DNA of 7,268 nucleotides, from positions 1-7,268 of the forward strand of contig CAZXKQ010000042.1 of assembly GCA_964641395.1 (NCBI GenBank). The letters run 5' to 3'. Below, in pieces: positions 1-5,850 of this stretch; the first letter of the stretch is position 1, and every line of letters starts with the position of its first letter. The notes beneath the pieces were generated by a model. The model made no database searches. It was given only the letters and a program-made list of their open reading frames with translations, and was not told the DNA's origin. The position numbers and the translations under genes are program-made. Source of the stretch: CANQBR01 sp964641395 (GTDB lineage Bacteria > Bacillota > Negativicutes > Acidaminococcales > Acidaminococcaceae).

Positions 1-17
1 CCACGCCCCTAGGCCCT

Positions 18-49
18 TGTCAACCCCGTATTCTGTAAATTTCTTTACA
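18..49 (-). promoter_or_regulatory. Possible outward promoter (-35 box) with upstream AT-rich dyad
   Basis: On the minus strand there is a perfect TTGACA at 18-23. A sigma-A -10 box 17 bp further on would lie just outside the window, so only half of the promoter can be seen. Ten bases upstream of the -35 box lies a perfect inverted repeat, TGTAAA-tttc-TTTACA (34-49), which could be an operator or an AT-rich UP-like element. It would drive a gene to the left of the window, downstream of scfB. Confidence 0.35.
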
Positions 50-77
50 TTTTCTGCCACGAGAGCTGACTCTGTCT

Positions 78-106
78 AGCCCTTGGGGCTGGTGCTCAAT
101 GCACCA
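78..106. other. Two small adjacent hairpins downstream of scfB
   Basis: Just past the scfB stop codon there are two short inverted repeats: tggtgc/gcacca (90-106, 5-nt loop) and agccc/gggct (78-90, 3-nt loop), which share base 90. Neither is followed by a T tract on either strand, so this is not a convincing intrinsic terminator. They may stabilise the 3' end of the scfB transcript. Apart from these and the dyad further left, I see no gene in 1-124. Confidence 0.25.
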
Positions 107-124
107 CAAGATGTAGGGTGGGCC

Positions 125-1522
125 CTAGGCCTGGTAGGTAAAATTGTCGATCAGAGGCCGCCTATCCTCTCCCTGCCCTGCCAAGGCCTGGAGCACTGCC
201 TGCACTACGATGGCCACCTCCAGCCGCTTGCGCTGGATCTTGCAGCCGTACTCATAGGGCTGCTCTATGCTGCCGTTGACCAGGTCGGCGTTGGCATGGC
301 AGCCGCCGCTACAGAAGAAGCGGGCCCAACAGGCCCGGCACTGGGGCTTGGTCAGCACGTGGCAGCGGCGGAACTTCTGCACCAGGTCCTGGCGCACCAC
401 CCCCTCCTGGAGGCTGCCCAGCCGGTAGGCCTCCCGGCCTACGAACTGGTGGCAGGGGTAGATGTCCCCCTGGGCGGTGACGGCGTAGTACTCGTGGCCG
501 GCCCCGCAGCCTGCCAGCCGCTTAGGCACGCAGGGGCCGTTGTCCAGGGCCACGTTGAAATGGAAGAAGTCAAAGCCCTGGCCGGCCAGGCGGCGGCGCA
601 GGTACTCCCTGCCTAGGGCCTCGTACTCCTGGTACAGCAGGGGCAGATCTTCCTCCGTCAGAACCCAGGGCTCATCCCTGCCCACCACTGGCTCCATGGA
701 CAGCTCCCTGCCCACCTCCGCCATGGCTAAAACGTCGGCGCAGAAGCGGGGATTGTAGTGGGTGTAGGTGCCCCGCAGGTAGTAGTTCTTCCCCTGGCGG
801 CTGGCTATCAGCTTCTTAAAGGCCGCCACCGCCACGGCGTAGCTGCCCTGGTGGTTAGGGAAGGGCCGCATGGCGTCATGGGTGGCCTGGCGGCCGTCCA
901 AGCTCAGCACCAGCATCACCCGCCGGGAGTTTAAGAAGGCGATCCGCTCATCCGTCAGCAGGGTGCCGTTAGTGGTGAGGGTGAGCTTGATGTTTTTGCC
1001 GCACTCCCCCTCCCGCCGCCGCACGTAATCGACAATATAGGCCACCACCGGCCAGTTCAGCAGGGGCTCGCCGCCAAACAGGTCCAGCTCCAGATTGTGG
1101 CGGCCCCTGCTGCCCCGGATGGCGTATTCCACCGCCGCCACCGCCGTTTCCACGCTCATCAGCTGCCTGCCGCCGCCGAAGGAGCCCTCTGCGGCGAAGC
1201 AGTAACCGCAGCGCAGGTTGCAGTCCTGAGACACCAGGAGGCAGAGGGACTTGACGATGGGCTCCTCGCTGAAGCTGGGAGGGACCTGGAAGTCCGGGGT
1301 GAAGAGCAGCCCTTCCTGCTGCAGCTCCTGGGCCTCTCCCAGGGCCTCCTCCGCCTCCGCCCTGCTGTAGCGCCCCTCCAGGGCGGCCAGGGCGGCAGCC
1401 GGGTTGGTGCCGTCGTACACCCCCAGCAGTTCGTAAAACAACTGATCTACCAGGTGTACCGCGCCGCTGTTAACATCCAGCACCACTTTGTAGTCGTCGA
1501 GACGCATTCTGTGAATGGCCAC
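125..1522 (-). CDS. scfB: SCIFF peptide maturase, radical SAM/SPASM thioether-forming enzyme ScfB
   Basis: This 465-residue radical SAM enzyme should introduce a Cys-to-Thr thioether cross-link into the ScfA peptide in the cytoplasm, as the homologue CteB does. Residues 1 to about 80 form the N-terminal peptide-binding (RRE-like) part, with the family motif LDVNSGAVHLVD at 15-26. The [4Fe-4S]-SAM site is CNLRCGYC, with cysteines 101, 105 and 108, followed by the SAM-binding FGGEP at 149-153. The C-terminal SPASM region has cysteines 331, 339, 357, 387, 395, 398, 404, 408 and 427, enough to ligate two auxiliary clusters. The start is GTG: family members begin with a similar MIH-type sequence, and GAGGG lies 4 bases upstream. 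The internal ATG six codons in (1507) would remove this conserved beginning. It lies 89 bp after scfA, behind an attenuator. Family assignment is very secure; the exact cross-link here is inferred. Confidence 0.97.
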   Translation of the reverse strand: MAIHRMRLDDYKVVLDVNSGAVHLVDQLFYELLGVYDGTNPAAALAALEGRYSRAEAEEALGEAQELQQEGLLFTPDFQVPPSFSEEPIVKSLCLLVSQDCNLRCGYCFAAEGSFGGGRQLMSVETAVAAVEYAIRGSRGRHNLELDLFGGEPLLNWPVVAYIVDYVRRREGECGKNIKLTLTTNGTLLTDERIAFLNSRRVMLVLSLDGRQATHDAMRPFPNHQGSYAVAVAAFKKLIASRQGKNYYLRGTYTHYNPRFCADVLAMAEVGRELSMEPVVGRDEPWVLTEEDLPLLYQEYEALGREYLRRRLAGQGFDFFHFNVALDNGPCVPKRLAGCGAGHEYYAVTAQGDIYPCHQFVGREAYRLGSLQEGVVRQDLVQKFRRCHVLTKPQCRACWARFFCSGGCHANADLVNGSIEQPYEYGCKIQRKRLEVAIVVQAVLQALAGQGEDRRPLIDNFTYQA

Positions 1523-1526
1523 TGTT

Positions 1527-1545
1527 CCCTCGTCCTTCCTTCTCC
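1527..1545 (-). promoter_or_regulatory. scfB ribosome binding site supporting the GTG start
   Basis: On the minus strand this purine-rich stretch contains AAGGA-like and GAGGG elements, the last ending 4 bases before the GTG at 1522. It supports GTG as the scfB start rather than the ATG at 1507, which would lie 19 bases from the same site. Confidence 0.55.
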
Positions 1546-1561
1546 CTTTTCTCCCTGACAG

Positions 1562-1592
1562 TAAAAGAGCTCCCTGTACAAGGCAGGGAGCT
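1562..1592 (-). terminator. Intrinsic terminator / attenuator between scfA and scfB
   Basis: On the minus strand a perfect 9-bp stem, AGCTCCCTG/CAGGGAGCT (1568-1576 with 1584-1592), closes a 7-nt loop and is followed by cTTTTa. It lies 19 bp past the scfA stop and 39 bp before the scfB start. The short T tract suggests partial rather than complete termination. scfB has no clear promoter of its own in the gap, so it probably depends on read-through, giving more precursor mRNA than maturase mRNA. Confidence 0.8.
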
Positions 1593-1611
1593 GAAAGCCG
1601 GCTGCTAGCCC

Positions 1612-1758
1612 TTATTTGCTATGCTCGCATACTTGGTTGCCTACGGTACAAGAAGTCTTACAAGCGGACTGGCAAGAAGCCGGGCACTCGCCGCAGCCGC
1701 CCTTGCGCAGGTCCTTGTTCAGCAGGGTCTTGTTGACGGTCTGGACATGCTTTTTCAT
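1612..1758 (-). CDS. scfA: SCIFF ribosomal peptide precursor ScfA (six cysteines in forty-five residues)
   Basis: This 48-residue peptide is the substrate of ScfB. It has a basic leader beginning MKKHVQTVNKTLL and a cysteine-rich core with exactly six cysteines, at 22, 25, 29, 33, 37 and 44. The core segment CQSACKTSCTVGNQVCE (29-45) closely matches the conserved SCIFF core. In the characterised homologue CteA the thioether joins Cys32 and Thr37; the equivalent pair here, with the same spacing of five, should be Cys33 and Thr38 (inference). The start ATG has a GGAGGT site at 1767-1772, 8 bases away, and a consensus promoter lies upstream. Between the leader and the first cysteine is a basic stretch, NKDLRKGG. 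The mature function of SCIFF peptides is unknown, and no dedicated protease or exporter is visible nearby. Recognition is based on the core pattern plus the adjacent maturase. Confidence 0.96.
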   Translation of the reverse strand: MKKHVQTVNKTLLNKDLRKGGCGECPASCQSACKTSCTVGNQVCEHSK

Positions 1759-1766
1759 TTTTCACT

Positions 1767-1772
1767 ACCTCC
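1767..1772 (-). promoter_or_regulatory. scfA ribosome binding site
   Basis: GGAGGT on the minus strand, 8 bases before the scfA ATG at 1758. It is strong and fixes the start of this very short gene. Confidence 0.85.
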
Positions 1773-1791
1773 GCTCTGTGCTTTGTAGATT

Positions 1792-1820
1792 ATTGTACCC
1801 TGTTTTGCCAGTAATTGCAA
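1792..1820 (-). promoter_or_regulatory. Sigma-A type promoter of scfA-scfB
   Basis: Minus strand: -35 TTGCAA (1815-1820) and -10 TACAAT (1792-1797) separated by exactly 17 bp. It should give a leader of about 25-30 nt before the scfA ATG. It lies back to back with the transporter promoter, the two -35 boxes being 19 bp apart. Confidence 0.75.
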
Positions 1821-1839
1821 GGAGAAAATGCTAAACTTG

Positions 1840-1868
1840 TTGCCATCTTCCCCCCAGCCCTGTATAAT
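1840..1868 (+). promoter_or_regulatory. Sigma-A type promoter of the sodium-dependent transporter gene
   Basis: Plus strand: -35 TTGCCA (1840-1845) and a perfect -10 TATAAT (1863-1868) with a 17-bp spacer. It implies a leader of about 55 nt containing the GC-rich hairpin at 1879-1906. The flanks of the 19-bp gap between this and the divergent scfA promoter hold a weak inverted repeat (GCAAG and CTTG), a possible but unproven shared operator. Confidence 0.75.
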
Positions 1869-1878
1869 GGAAGGAAAA

Positions 1879-1906
1879 GGGCCCCGCCCCTGGGTGGGCC
1901 GGGCCC
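1879..1906 (+). other. GC-rich hairpin in the transporter mRNA leader
   Basis: GGGCCC (1879-1884) can pair with GGGCCC (1901-1906). After one C-C mismatch the stem continues with a G-C pair and three further G-C pairs (CCC at 1887-1889 with GGG at 1896-1898), closing a 6-nt loop. It lies between the promoter and the ribosome binding site. No T run follows, so it is not a terminator; a role in mRNA stability or translation is possible. Confidence 0.45.
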
Positions 1907-1930
1907 CACAGACCCATTAGGAGTAGGATC

Positions 1931-3331
1931 ATGAACGAAGAAAAAGAACGCAGCAGTTTTTCCGGCTCTCTAGGCTTCATCATGGCCGCCGCCGGCAGCG
2001 CGGTAGGCCTAGGCAATATTTGGCGCTTCCCCTATCTGGCCGCCAAGGACGGCGGAGGCGTCTTCCTCCTGGTCTACTTCATCCTGGCCCTCACCTTCGG
2101 CTTCGCCCTGCTGACCAGCGAAATCGCCATCGGCCGCAAAACCCGCCAGGCCCCCCTCACCGCCTACACCCAGCTCCACAAGCGCTGGTGGATAACCGGG
2201 GTGCTGGCCTGCCTGGTTCCCACCATTATCCTGCCCTACTACTGCACCATCGGCGGCTGGGTGCTTAAGTACCTGTACACCTTCCTCACCGGCGCCGGCC
2301 TGGCCGCCGCCCAGGACGGCTTCTTCGGCAGCTACATCACCGCCCAGTACGAGCCCATCGTCTGGATGCTCATCTACTTCGCCCTGACCTTCTACATCGT
2401 CTACCGAGGGGTGGATAAGGGTATAGAGGCCTACAGCAAGGTCTTGATGCCCATCCTCTTCCTCCTCATCATCCTCATCTCCTTCTTCTCCCTGACCCTG
2501 CAGTACACCGATGCCCAGGGCCTCACCCGCACCGGCCTGGAGGGCCTGGCCATCTATGTAATACCCGATTTTAGCGGCATGACCCTGCATCGGCTCCTCA
2601 TCGTCATCATGGACGCCATGGGCCAGCTCTTCTTCTCCATCAGCGTAGCCATGGGCATCATGGTAGCCTACGGCTCCTATGCCCGTAAAGAGGTCAACCT
2701 GATGAACTCCATCAACCAGATCGAGTTCTACGACACCTTGGTGGCCGTCCTAGCCGGCATGATGATCATCCCCGCCGTCTACACCTTCATGGGCCGGGAG
2801 GGCATGAGCGGCGGCCCCGGCCTCCTCTTCATCTCCCTGCCCAAGGTCTTCGCCGCCATGGGCGGCATAGGGGCCTTCGTGGGCATCGTCTTCTTCCTCA
2901 TCGTCGCCTTCGCCGCCCTCACCTCCTCAGTGTCCATTATGGAGGCCATCGTCTCCAGCATCATGGACCGCTTCGACATCTCCCGCACCAAGGGCTGCAT
3001 CATCGTGGCCGTCTACACCGTCTGCCTCGCCCTCTTAGTCTGCCTAGGCTACAATCTGCTCTACTTTGAGTTCAAGCTGCCTAACGGCACTGTGGCCCAG
3101 GTGCTGGACTTGATGGACTACCTCAGCAACAACCTGATGATGCCCTTGGTGGCCCTCCTGACCTGCCTCCTCATCGGCTGGCAGCTCAGCCCTGAGGTGA
3201 TCATTGAAGAGGTAGAGCAGGGCGTCTTCCACTTCCAGCGCCGCTGGCTGTACATCGTCATGGTCCGCTTCGTAGCCCCCTTCCTGCTCTTCGTCCTCCT
3301 CCTCCAGTCCGTCGGCCTCTTCAGCCTCTAA
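1931..3331 (+). CDS. Sodium-dependent transporter, neurotransmitter:sodium symporter (NSS/SNF) family
   Basis: This 466-residue inner-membrane protein should couple uptake of an amino acid or related compound to the sodium gradient. TM1 carries the family signature GSAVGLGNIWRFPY (22-35) with its unwound substrate/Na+ segment, followed by GGGVF (41-45). TM6 has FFSISVAMGIMVAYGSY (234-250), and TM8 has the Na2-site sequence FAALTSS (327-333). The length and the end just after the segment at about 437-463 fit the 11-helix bacterial type (MhsT-like) rather than 12-helix LeuT. Asp268 in TM7 lies near the position where an acidic residue makes bacterial members chloride independent (alignment by eye). 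The ATG has AGGAG 7 bases upstream and its own promoter. It is divergent from scfAB with no evident functional link. The substrate cannot be told from sequence. No clear terminator follows it. Confidence 0.95.
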   Translation: MNEEKERSSFSGSLGFIMAAAGSAVGLGNIWRFPYLAAKDGGGVFLLVYFILALTFGFALLTSEIAIGRKTRQAPLTAYTQLHKRWWITGVLACLVPTIILPYYCTIGGWVLKYLYTFLTGAGLAAAQDGFFGSYITAQYEPIVWMLIYFALTFYIVYRGVDKGIEAYSKVLMPILFLLIILISFFSLTLQYTDAQGLTRTGLEGLAIYVIPDFSGMTLHRLLIVIMDAMGQLFFSISVAMGIMVAYGSYARKEVNLMNSINQIEFYDTLVAVLAGMMIIPAVYTFMGREGMSGGPGLLFISLPKVFAAMGGIGAFVGIVFFLIVAFAALTSSVSIMEAIVSSIMDRFDISRTKGCIIVAVYTVCLALLVCLGYNLLYFEFKLPNGTVAQVLDLMDYLSNNLMMPLVALLTCLLIGWQLSPEVIIEEVEQGVFHFQRRWLYIVMVRFVAPFLLFVLLLQSVGLFSL

Positions 3332-3383
3332 GGCGGCGGCCGGAGCCCACGGCACTTTGCGCCCTGGCCGGCCGGCTTCCCTC

Positions 3384-3412
3384 ATGACAGAGGGGCGGGA
3401 AGATGTTATAAT
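3384..3412 (+). promoter_or_regulatory. Extended -10 promoter of the class A PBP gene
   Basis: ATGACA at 3384-3389 (5 of 6 to the -35 consensus), a 17-bp spacer and a perfect TATAAT at 3407-3412, preceded by the extended -10 element TG (3404-3405). This marks the PBP gene as its own transcription unit although it follows the transporter in the same direction. Confidence 0.75.
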
Positions 3413-3430
3413 TAGGTCACAGATAGTTAG

Positions 3431-3446
3431 TTTTTATAGATAAAAA
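3431..3446. other. AT-rich dyad in the PBP gene leader
   Basis: TTTTTAT-ag-ATAAAAA is a perfect 7-bp inverted repeat with a 2-bp centre, starting about 18 bp after the -10 box and ending 46 bp before the ATG. It stands out against GC-rich surroundings and could be an operator overlapping early transcribed sequence. The 2-base centre argues against a normal RNA hairpin loop. No regulator family is assigned. Confidence 0.3.
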
Positions 3447-3492
3447 AGATAGAACTGTCAGCCCGGCCCGGCTGGCCTGATTTGAGGTTGTT

Positions 3493-5655
3493 ATGTTCAA
3501 GGCGTTGAAAATAATCCTGCTCTGCCTAGCCTGCCTAGTGGTGATGGGCCTTTCCATCCTCTACGGCTTCTCCGGCTACTTCTCCCCGGCCAATCTAGAC
3601 CAGGGCTTGATTCCTGACGCCTCTTCCCAGTTTTACGACCTGGAGGGGAACGTGATCTACACCAGCCAGTCGGAGGAGCGCCGCCTGCCTATAACCTTGG
3701 ACAAGATCCCTGAGCACACCCAGCTGGCCTTCATCGCCATCGAAGACAACCGCTTCTATGAGCACGGGGGCATCGACTACCGCGGCACCCTGCGGGCCCT
3801 GATCAGCAACCTGCGGGGCCAGGAGGTGCAGGGAGGCAGCACCATCACCCAGCAACTGGCCAAGAACGCCTTCCTGACCCAGGAGCGCACCTTCAAGCGG
3901 AAGATCCGGGAAGCCTTCATCGCCAAGGAACTGGAAGAGAAGTACACCAAGAAGGAAATCCTGGAGCTGTACCTGAACCGCATCTACTTCGGCCAGGGCG
4001 CCTACGGCGTGGAAAGCGCCGCCCTCTACTACTTCGGCAAGCACGTGTCGGACCTGGACGTGGCTGAATCCGCCTGCCTGGCCGCCATCCCTAAGAGCCC
4101 CAACTACTACAACCCCTTCTCCGATGCCGCCGCCAGCAAGGAGCGCACCCACCTGGTCATCGAGCAGATGGTGAAGTACGGCTTCATCAGCGAGGCCGCC
4201 GGGGACAAGGCCAAGGCGGAAGAACTAGTCTTCAACACCGCCAGCGCCCAGCAGAAGAACGATCCTAATTTCTACTTCTTCGACATGGTCTCCCAAAAGG
4301 TCATCGACGAGGCCGGGGCGGACGCCCTCTACAAGGGAGGGCTGAAAGTCTACACCACCCTAGATTCTAAGATGCAGGCAGCCGCAGTGAAGGCCCTCCA
4401 CTTTTTGCCCGATTACTATACCGATGGGGAGAAGCGCCGCCAGCCCCAGGCCGCCCTGATAGCCCTAGATCCAGAAACCGGCTATGTAAAGGCCATGGTG
4501 GGGGGCAGGGGGGACGACAAGTTCAACAGGGCTACCCTGGCAGTGCGGCAGCCCGGCTCCTCCTTCAAGCCCTTCGTCTACCTTACTGCCATGCAGAACG
4601 GCTTCACCCCTGCCACCATCATCGAGGACAAGCAGGAGAATTTCGGCAATAATTGGACCCCCCGCAACTCTGACCTCCAGTGGCACGGCCTGATCTCCCT
4701 GCGCACCGCCTTGAAGCGATCCATCAACGTACCGGCGGTGAAACTGGCCCAGACGGTAGGGGTTAACAAGATCATCGCCAATGCGGAAAAAATGGGCATC
4801 ACCACCCTGGTGGACAACGGGCCCTACAACGATATGAACCTGGCCATGGCCATAGGCGGCCTGACCAAGGGTGTGGTTCCCCTGGAGATGGCGGCCGCCT
4901 ACGGAGTGCTGGCCACCAACGGCATCTACTGCAAGCCCCTCTCCGTCCTGAAGATAGTGGATCAGGAGGGGAATACCATCTACCAGGCTGACACTGTCAG
5001 CCACCGGGTGCTGGATCCCATCCCCTGCTACCTGACTACTAACATGCTCCAAGACGTGCTCACCAGCGGCACCGCCGCCGTGACCGACCTAGGCCGGCCT
5101 GCTGCAGGGAAGACCGGCACCACCGATGACTTCAAGGATGCCTGGTTCGTGGGCTTCACCCCCAACCTGGCCTGCGCCGTGTGGGTGGGGGATGACAACG
5201 GCCGGCAGATGGAGCGGATGTACGGCTCCATGCAGCCCCTCAGCATCTGGACTGAGTTCATGCAGGAGGCTGTAAAGAATCTACCGCCTAAGGCCTTCGT
5301 CAACCCTGGCACCACCATCCCCCCTGAGCCTAAGATCGACAAGAACACCAAGGCCGAGATAGGCTCCTCCCCGGCTAAGAAGGACGACAAGGCAAAGGAC
5401 AAGGACAAAGAGCAGGAGCGGGACAAGGAGCGCAACAAGACCACCATCATCAAGGACAAGGACAAAGATAAGGATAAGGATAAAGATAAAGATAAGGCCC
5501 AGGAACGGGATGCAGACAGGGATAAGGAAGTGCCGGACAAGGCCAAGTCCCGCTTAGACAGCAACAATAAGCGGCCCAGCGTCCGCAACAGGATCGTGGA
5601 GGCAGGCGGGGATAGGCCCGTCATCAGCAACAAGCCTACCAAGGCCGCCAATTAG
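3493..5655 (+). CDS. Class A penicillin-binding protein, PBP1A family (glycosyltransferase plus transpeptidase)
   Basis: This 720-residue bifunctional peptidoglycan synthase polymerises lipid II and cross-links the strands outside the membrane. Residues about 5-28 are the single N-terminal membrane anchor. The GT51 domain follows: EDNRFYEH (84-91, first catalytic Glu84), GGSTITQQLAKN (114-125), and ILELYLNRIYFGQGAYG (156-172). The transpeptidase domain has all three motifs: SSFK (nucleophile Ser356, Lys359), SIN (410-412) and KTGT (540-543). From about residue 614 the protein becomes a charged, low-complexity Lys/Asp/Glu tail that includes seven Asp-Lys pairs (655-668) and ends near AAN (720). 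Such a tail probably interacts with cell-wall polymers or is a disordered extension (inference). The ATG has GAGGT 4 bases upstream. Its own promoter precedes it and a strong terminator follows. Orthology to a particular Bacillus paralogue (ponA, pbpF, pbpG) cannot be decided. Confidence 0.97.
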   Translation: MFKALKIILLCLACLVVMGLSILYGFSGYFSPANLDQGLIPDASSQFYDLEGNVIYTSQSEERRLPITLDKIPEHTQLAFIAIEDNRFYEHGGIDYRGTLRALISNLRGQEVQGGSTITQQLAKNAFLTQERTFKRKIREAFIAKELEEKYTKKEILELYLNRIYFGQGAYGVESAALYYFGKHVSDLDVAESACLAAIPKSPNYYNPFSDAAASKERTHLVIEQMVKYGFISEAAGDKAKAEELVFNTASAQQKNDPNFYFFDMVSQKVIDEAGADALYKGGLKVYTTLDSKMQAAAVKALHFLPDYYTDGEKRRQPQAALIALDPETGYVKAMVGGRGDDKFNRATLAVRQPGSSFKPFVYLTAMQNGFTPATIIEDKQENFGNNWTPRNSDLQWHGLISLRTALKRSINVPAVKLAQTVGVNKIIANAEKMGITTLVDNGPYNDMNLAMAIGGLTKGVVPLEMAAAYGVLATNGIYCKPLSVLKIVDQEGNTIYQADTVSHRVLDPIPCYLTTNMLQDVLTSGTAAVTDLGRPAAGKTGTTDDFKDAWFVGFTPNLACAVWVGDDNGRQMERMYGSMQPLSIWTEFMQEAVKNLPPKAFVNPGTTIPPEPKIDKNTKAEIGSSPAKKDDKAKDKDKEQERDKERNKTTIIKDKDKDKDKDKDKDKAQERDADRDKEVPDKAKSRLDSNNKRPSVRNRIVEAGGDRPVISNKPTKAAN
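5455..5496 (+). repeat. Hexanucleotide GAYAAR repeat encoding (Asp-Lys)7
   Basis: Seven tandem copies of GA(C/T)AA(A/G) lie in frame in the PBP gene. The wobble positions vary between copies, so the tract is partly protected from slippage. Similar but interrupted DK/KD units lie upstream at about 5383-5412 and downstream near 5506-5528. Length changes in steps of 6 bp would keep the frame. Confidence 0.85.
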
Positions 5656-5725
5656 GCAGCCGGCCCCCTCAGGCGGGCTGTGCCCTGTTAGTTGTTACAG
5701 AGAGCTTAAAGATAGGAAGCTAAAA

Positions 5726-5770
5726 GAAAAAAGGGCTGTCGCCGACAAAGTCAGCGGCAACCCTTTTTCT
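5726..5770. terminator. Bidirectional intrinsic terminator between convergent genes
   Basis: A 15-position stem, AGGGcTGtCGCcGAC paired with GTCaGCGgCAaCCCT around an AAA loop (two C-A mismatches and one wobble), is flanked by an A-run on the left and a T-run on the right. The A/T runs extend the stem. It can end the PBP transcript on the plus strand about 70-115 bp after the stop, and the nucleoside hydrolase transcript on the minus strand. The rest of 5656-5850 shows no gene. Confidence 0.88.
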
Positions 5771-5850
5771 TTGCGCCTTATACTGGCACCAGTGGAGATC
5801 GTCAAGAAAGAGAGCGAGACAGCCTGGGAGCTACGGCCCTGGGGGTCGCC

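Noticed and set aside
83..616. Plus-strand open frame of 177 codons over the 3' part of scfB
   Set aside because: It overlaps a secure radical SAM gene in antisense, with Ala/Gly/Leu-rich content typical of shadow frames.
1601..1834. Plus-strand open frames of 72-73 codons over scfA
   Set aside because: They are antisense to the clear SCIFF precursor and run across its promoter.
2009..2590. Minus-strand open frame of 193 codons, very acidic and glycine-rich
   Set aside because: It is antisense to the transporter gene. Its composition comes from reading GC-rich membrane-protein codons backwards, and no family is recognisable.
3332..3380. GC-rich inverted repeats (GGCCGG/CCGGCC) after the transporter stop
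   Set aside because: The pairing is loose and no T tract follows, so I do not call a terminator here.
5028..5651. Minus-strand open frame of 207 codons with a long Ser-Leu repeat
   Set aside because: It is the antisense shadow of the PBP tail: GAYAAR repeats read backwards give Leu-Ser repeats. It has no ribosome site or promoter.
5779..5797. Short dyad ACTGG-ca-CCAGT between the terminator and the nucleoside hydrolase stop
   Set aside because: Only 5-bp arms and no nearby promoter or start; chance is a sufficient explanation.
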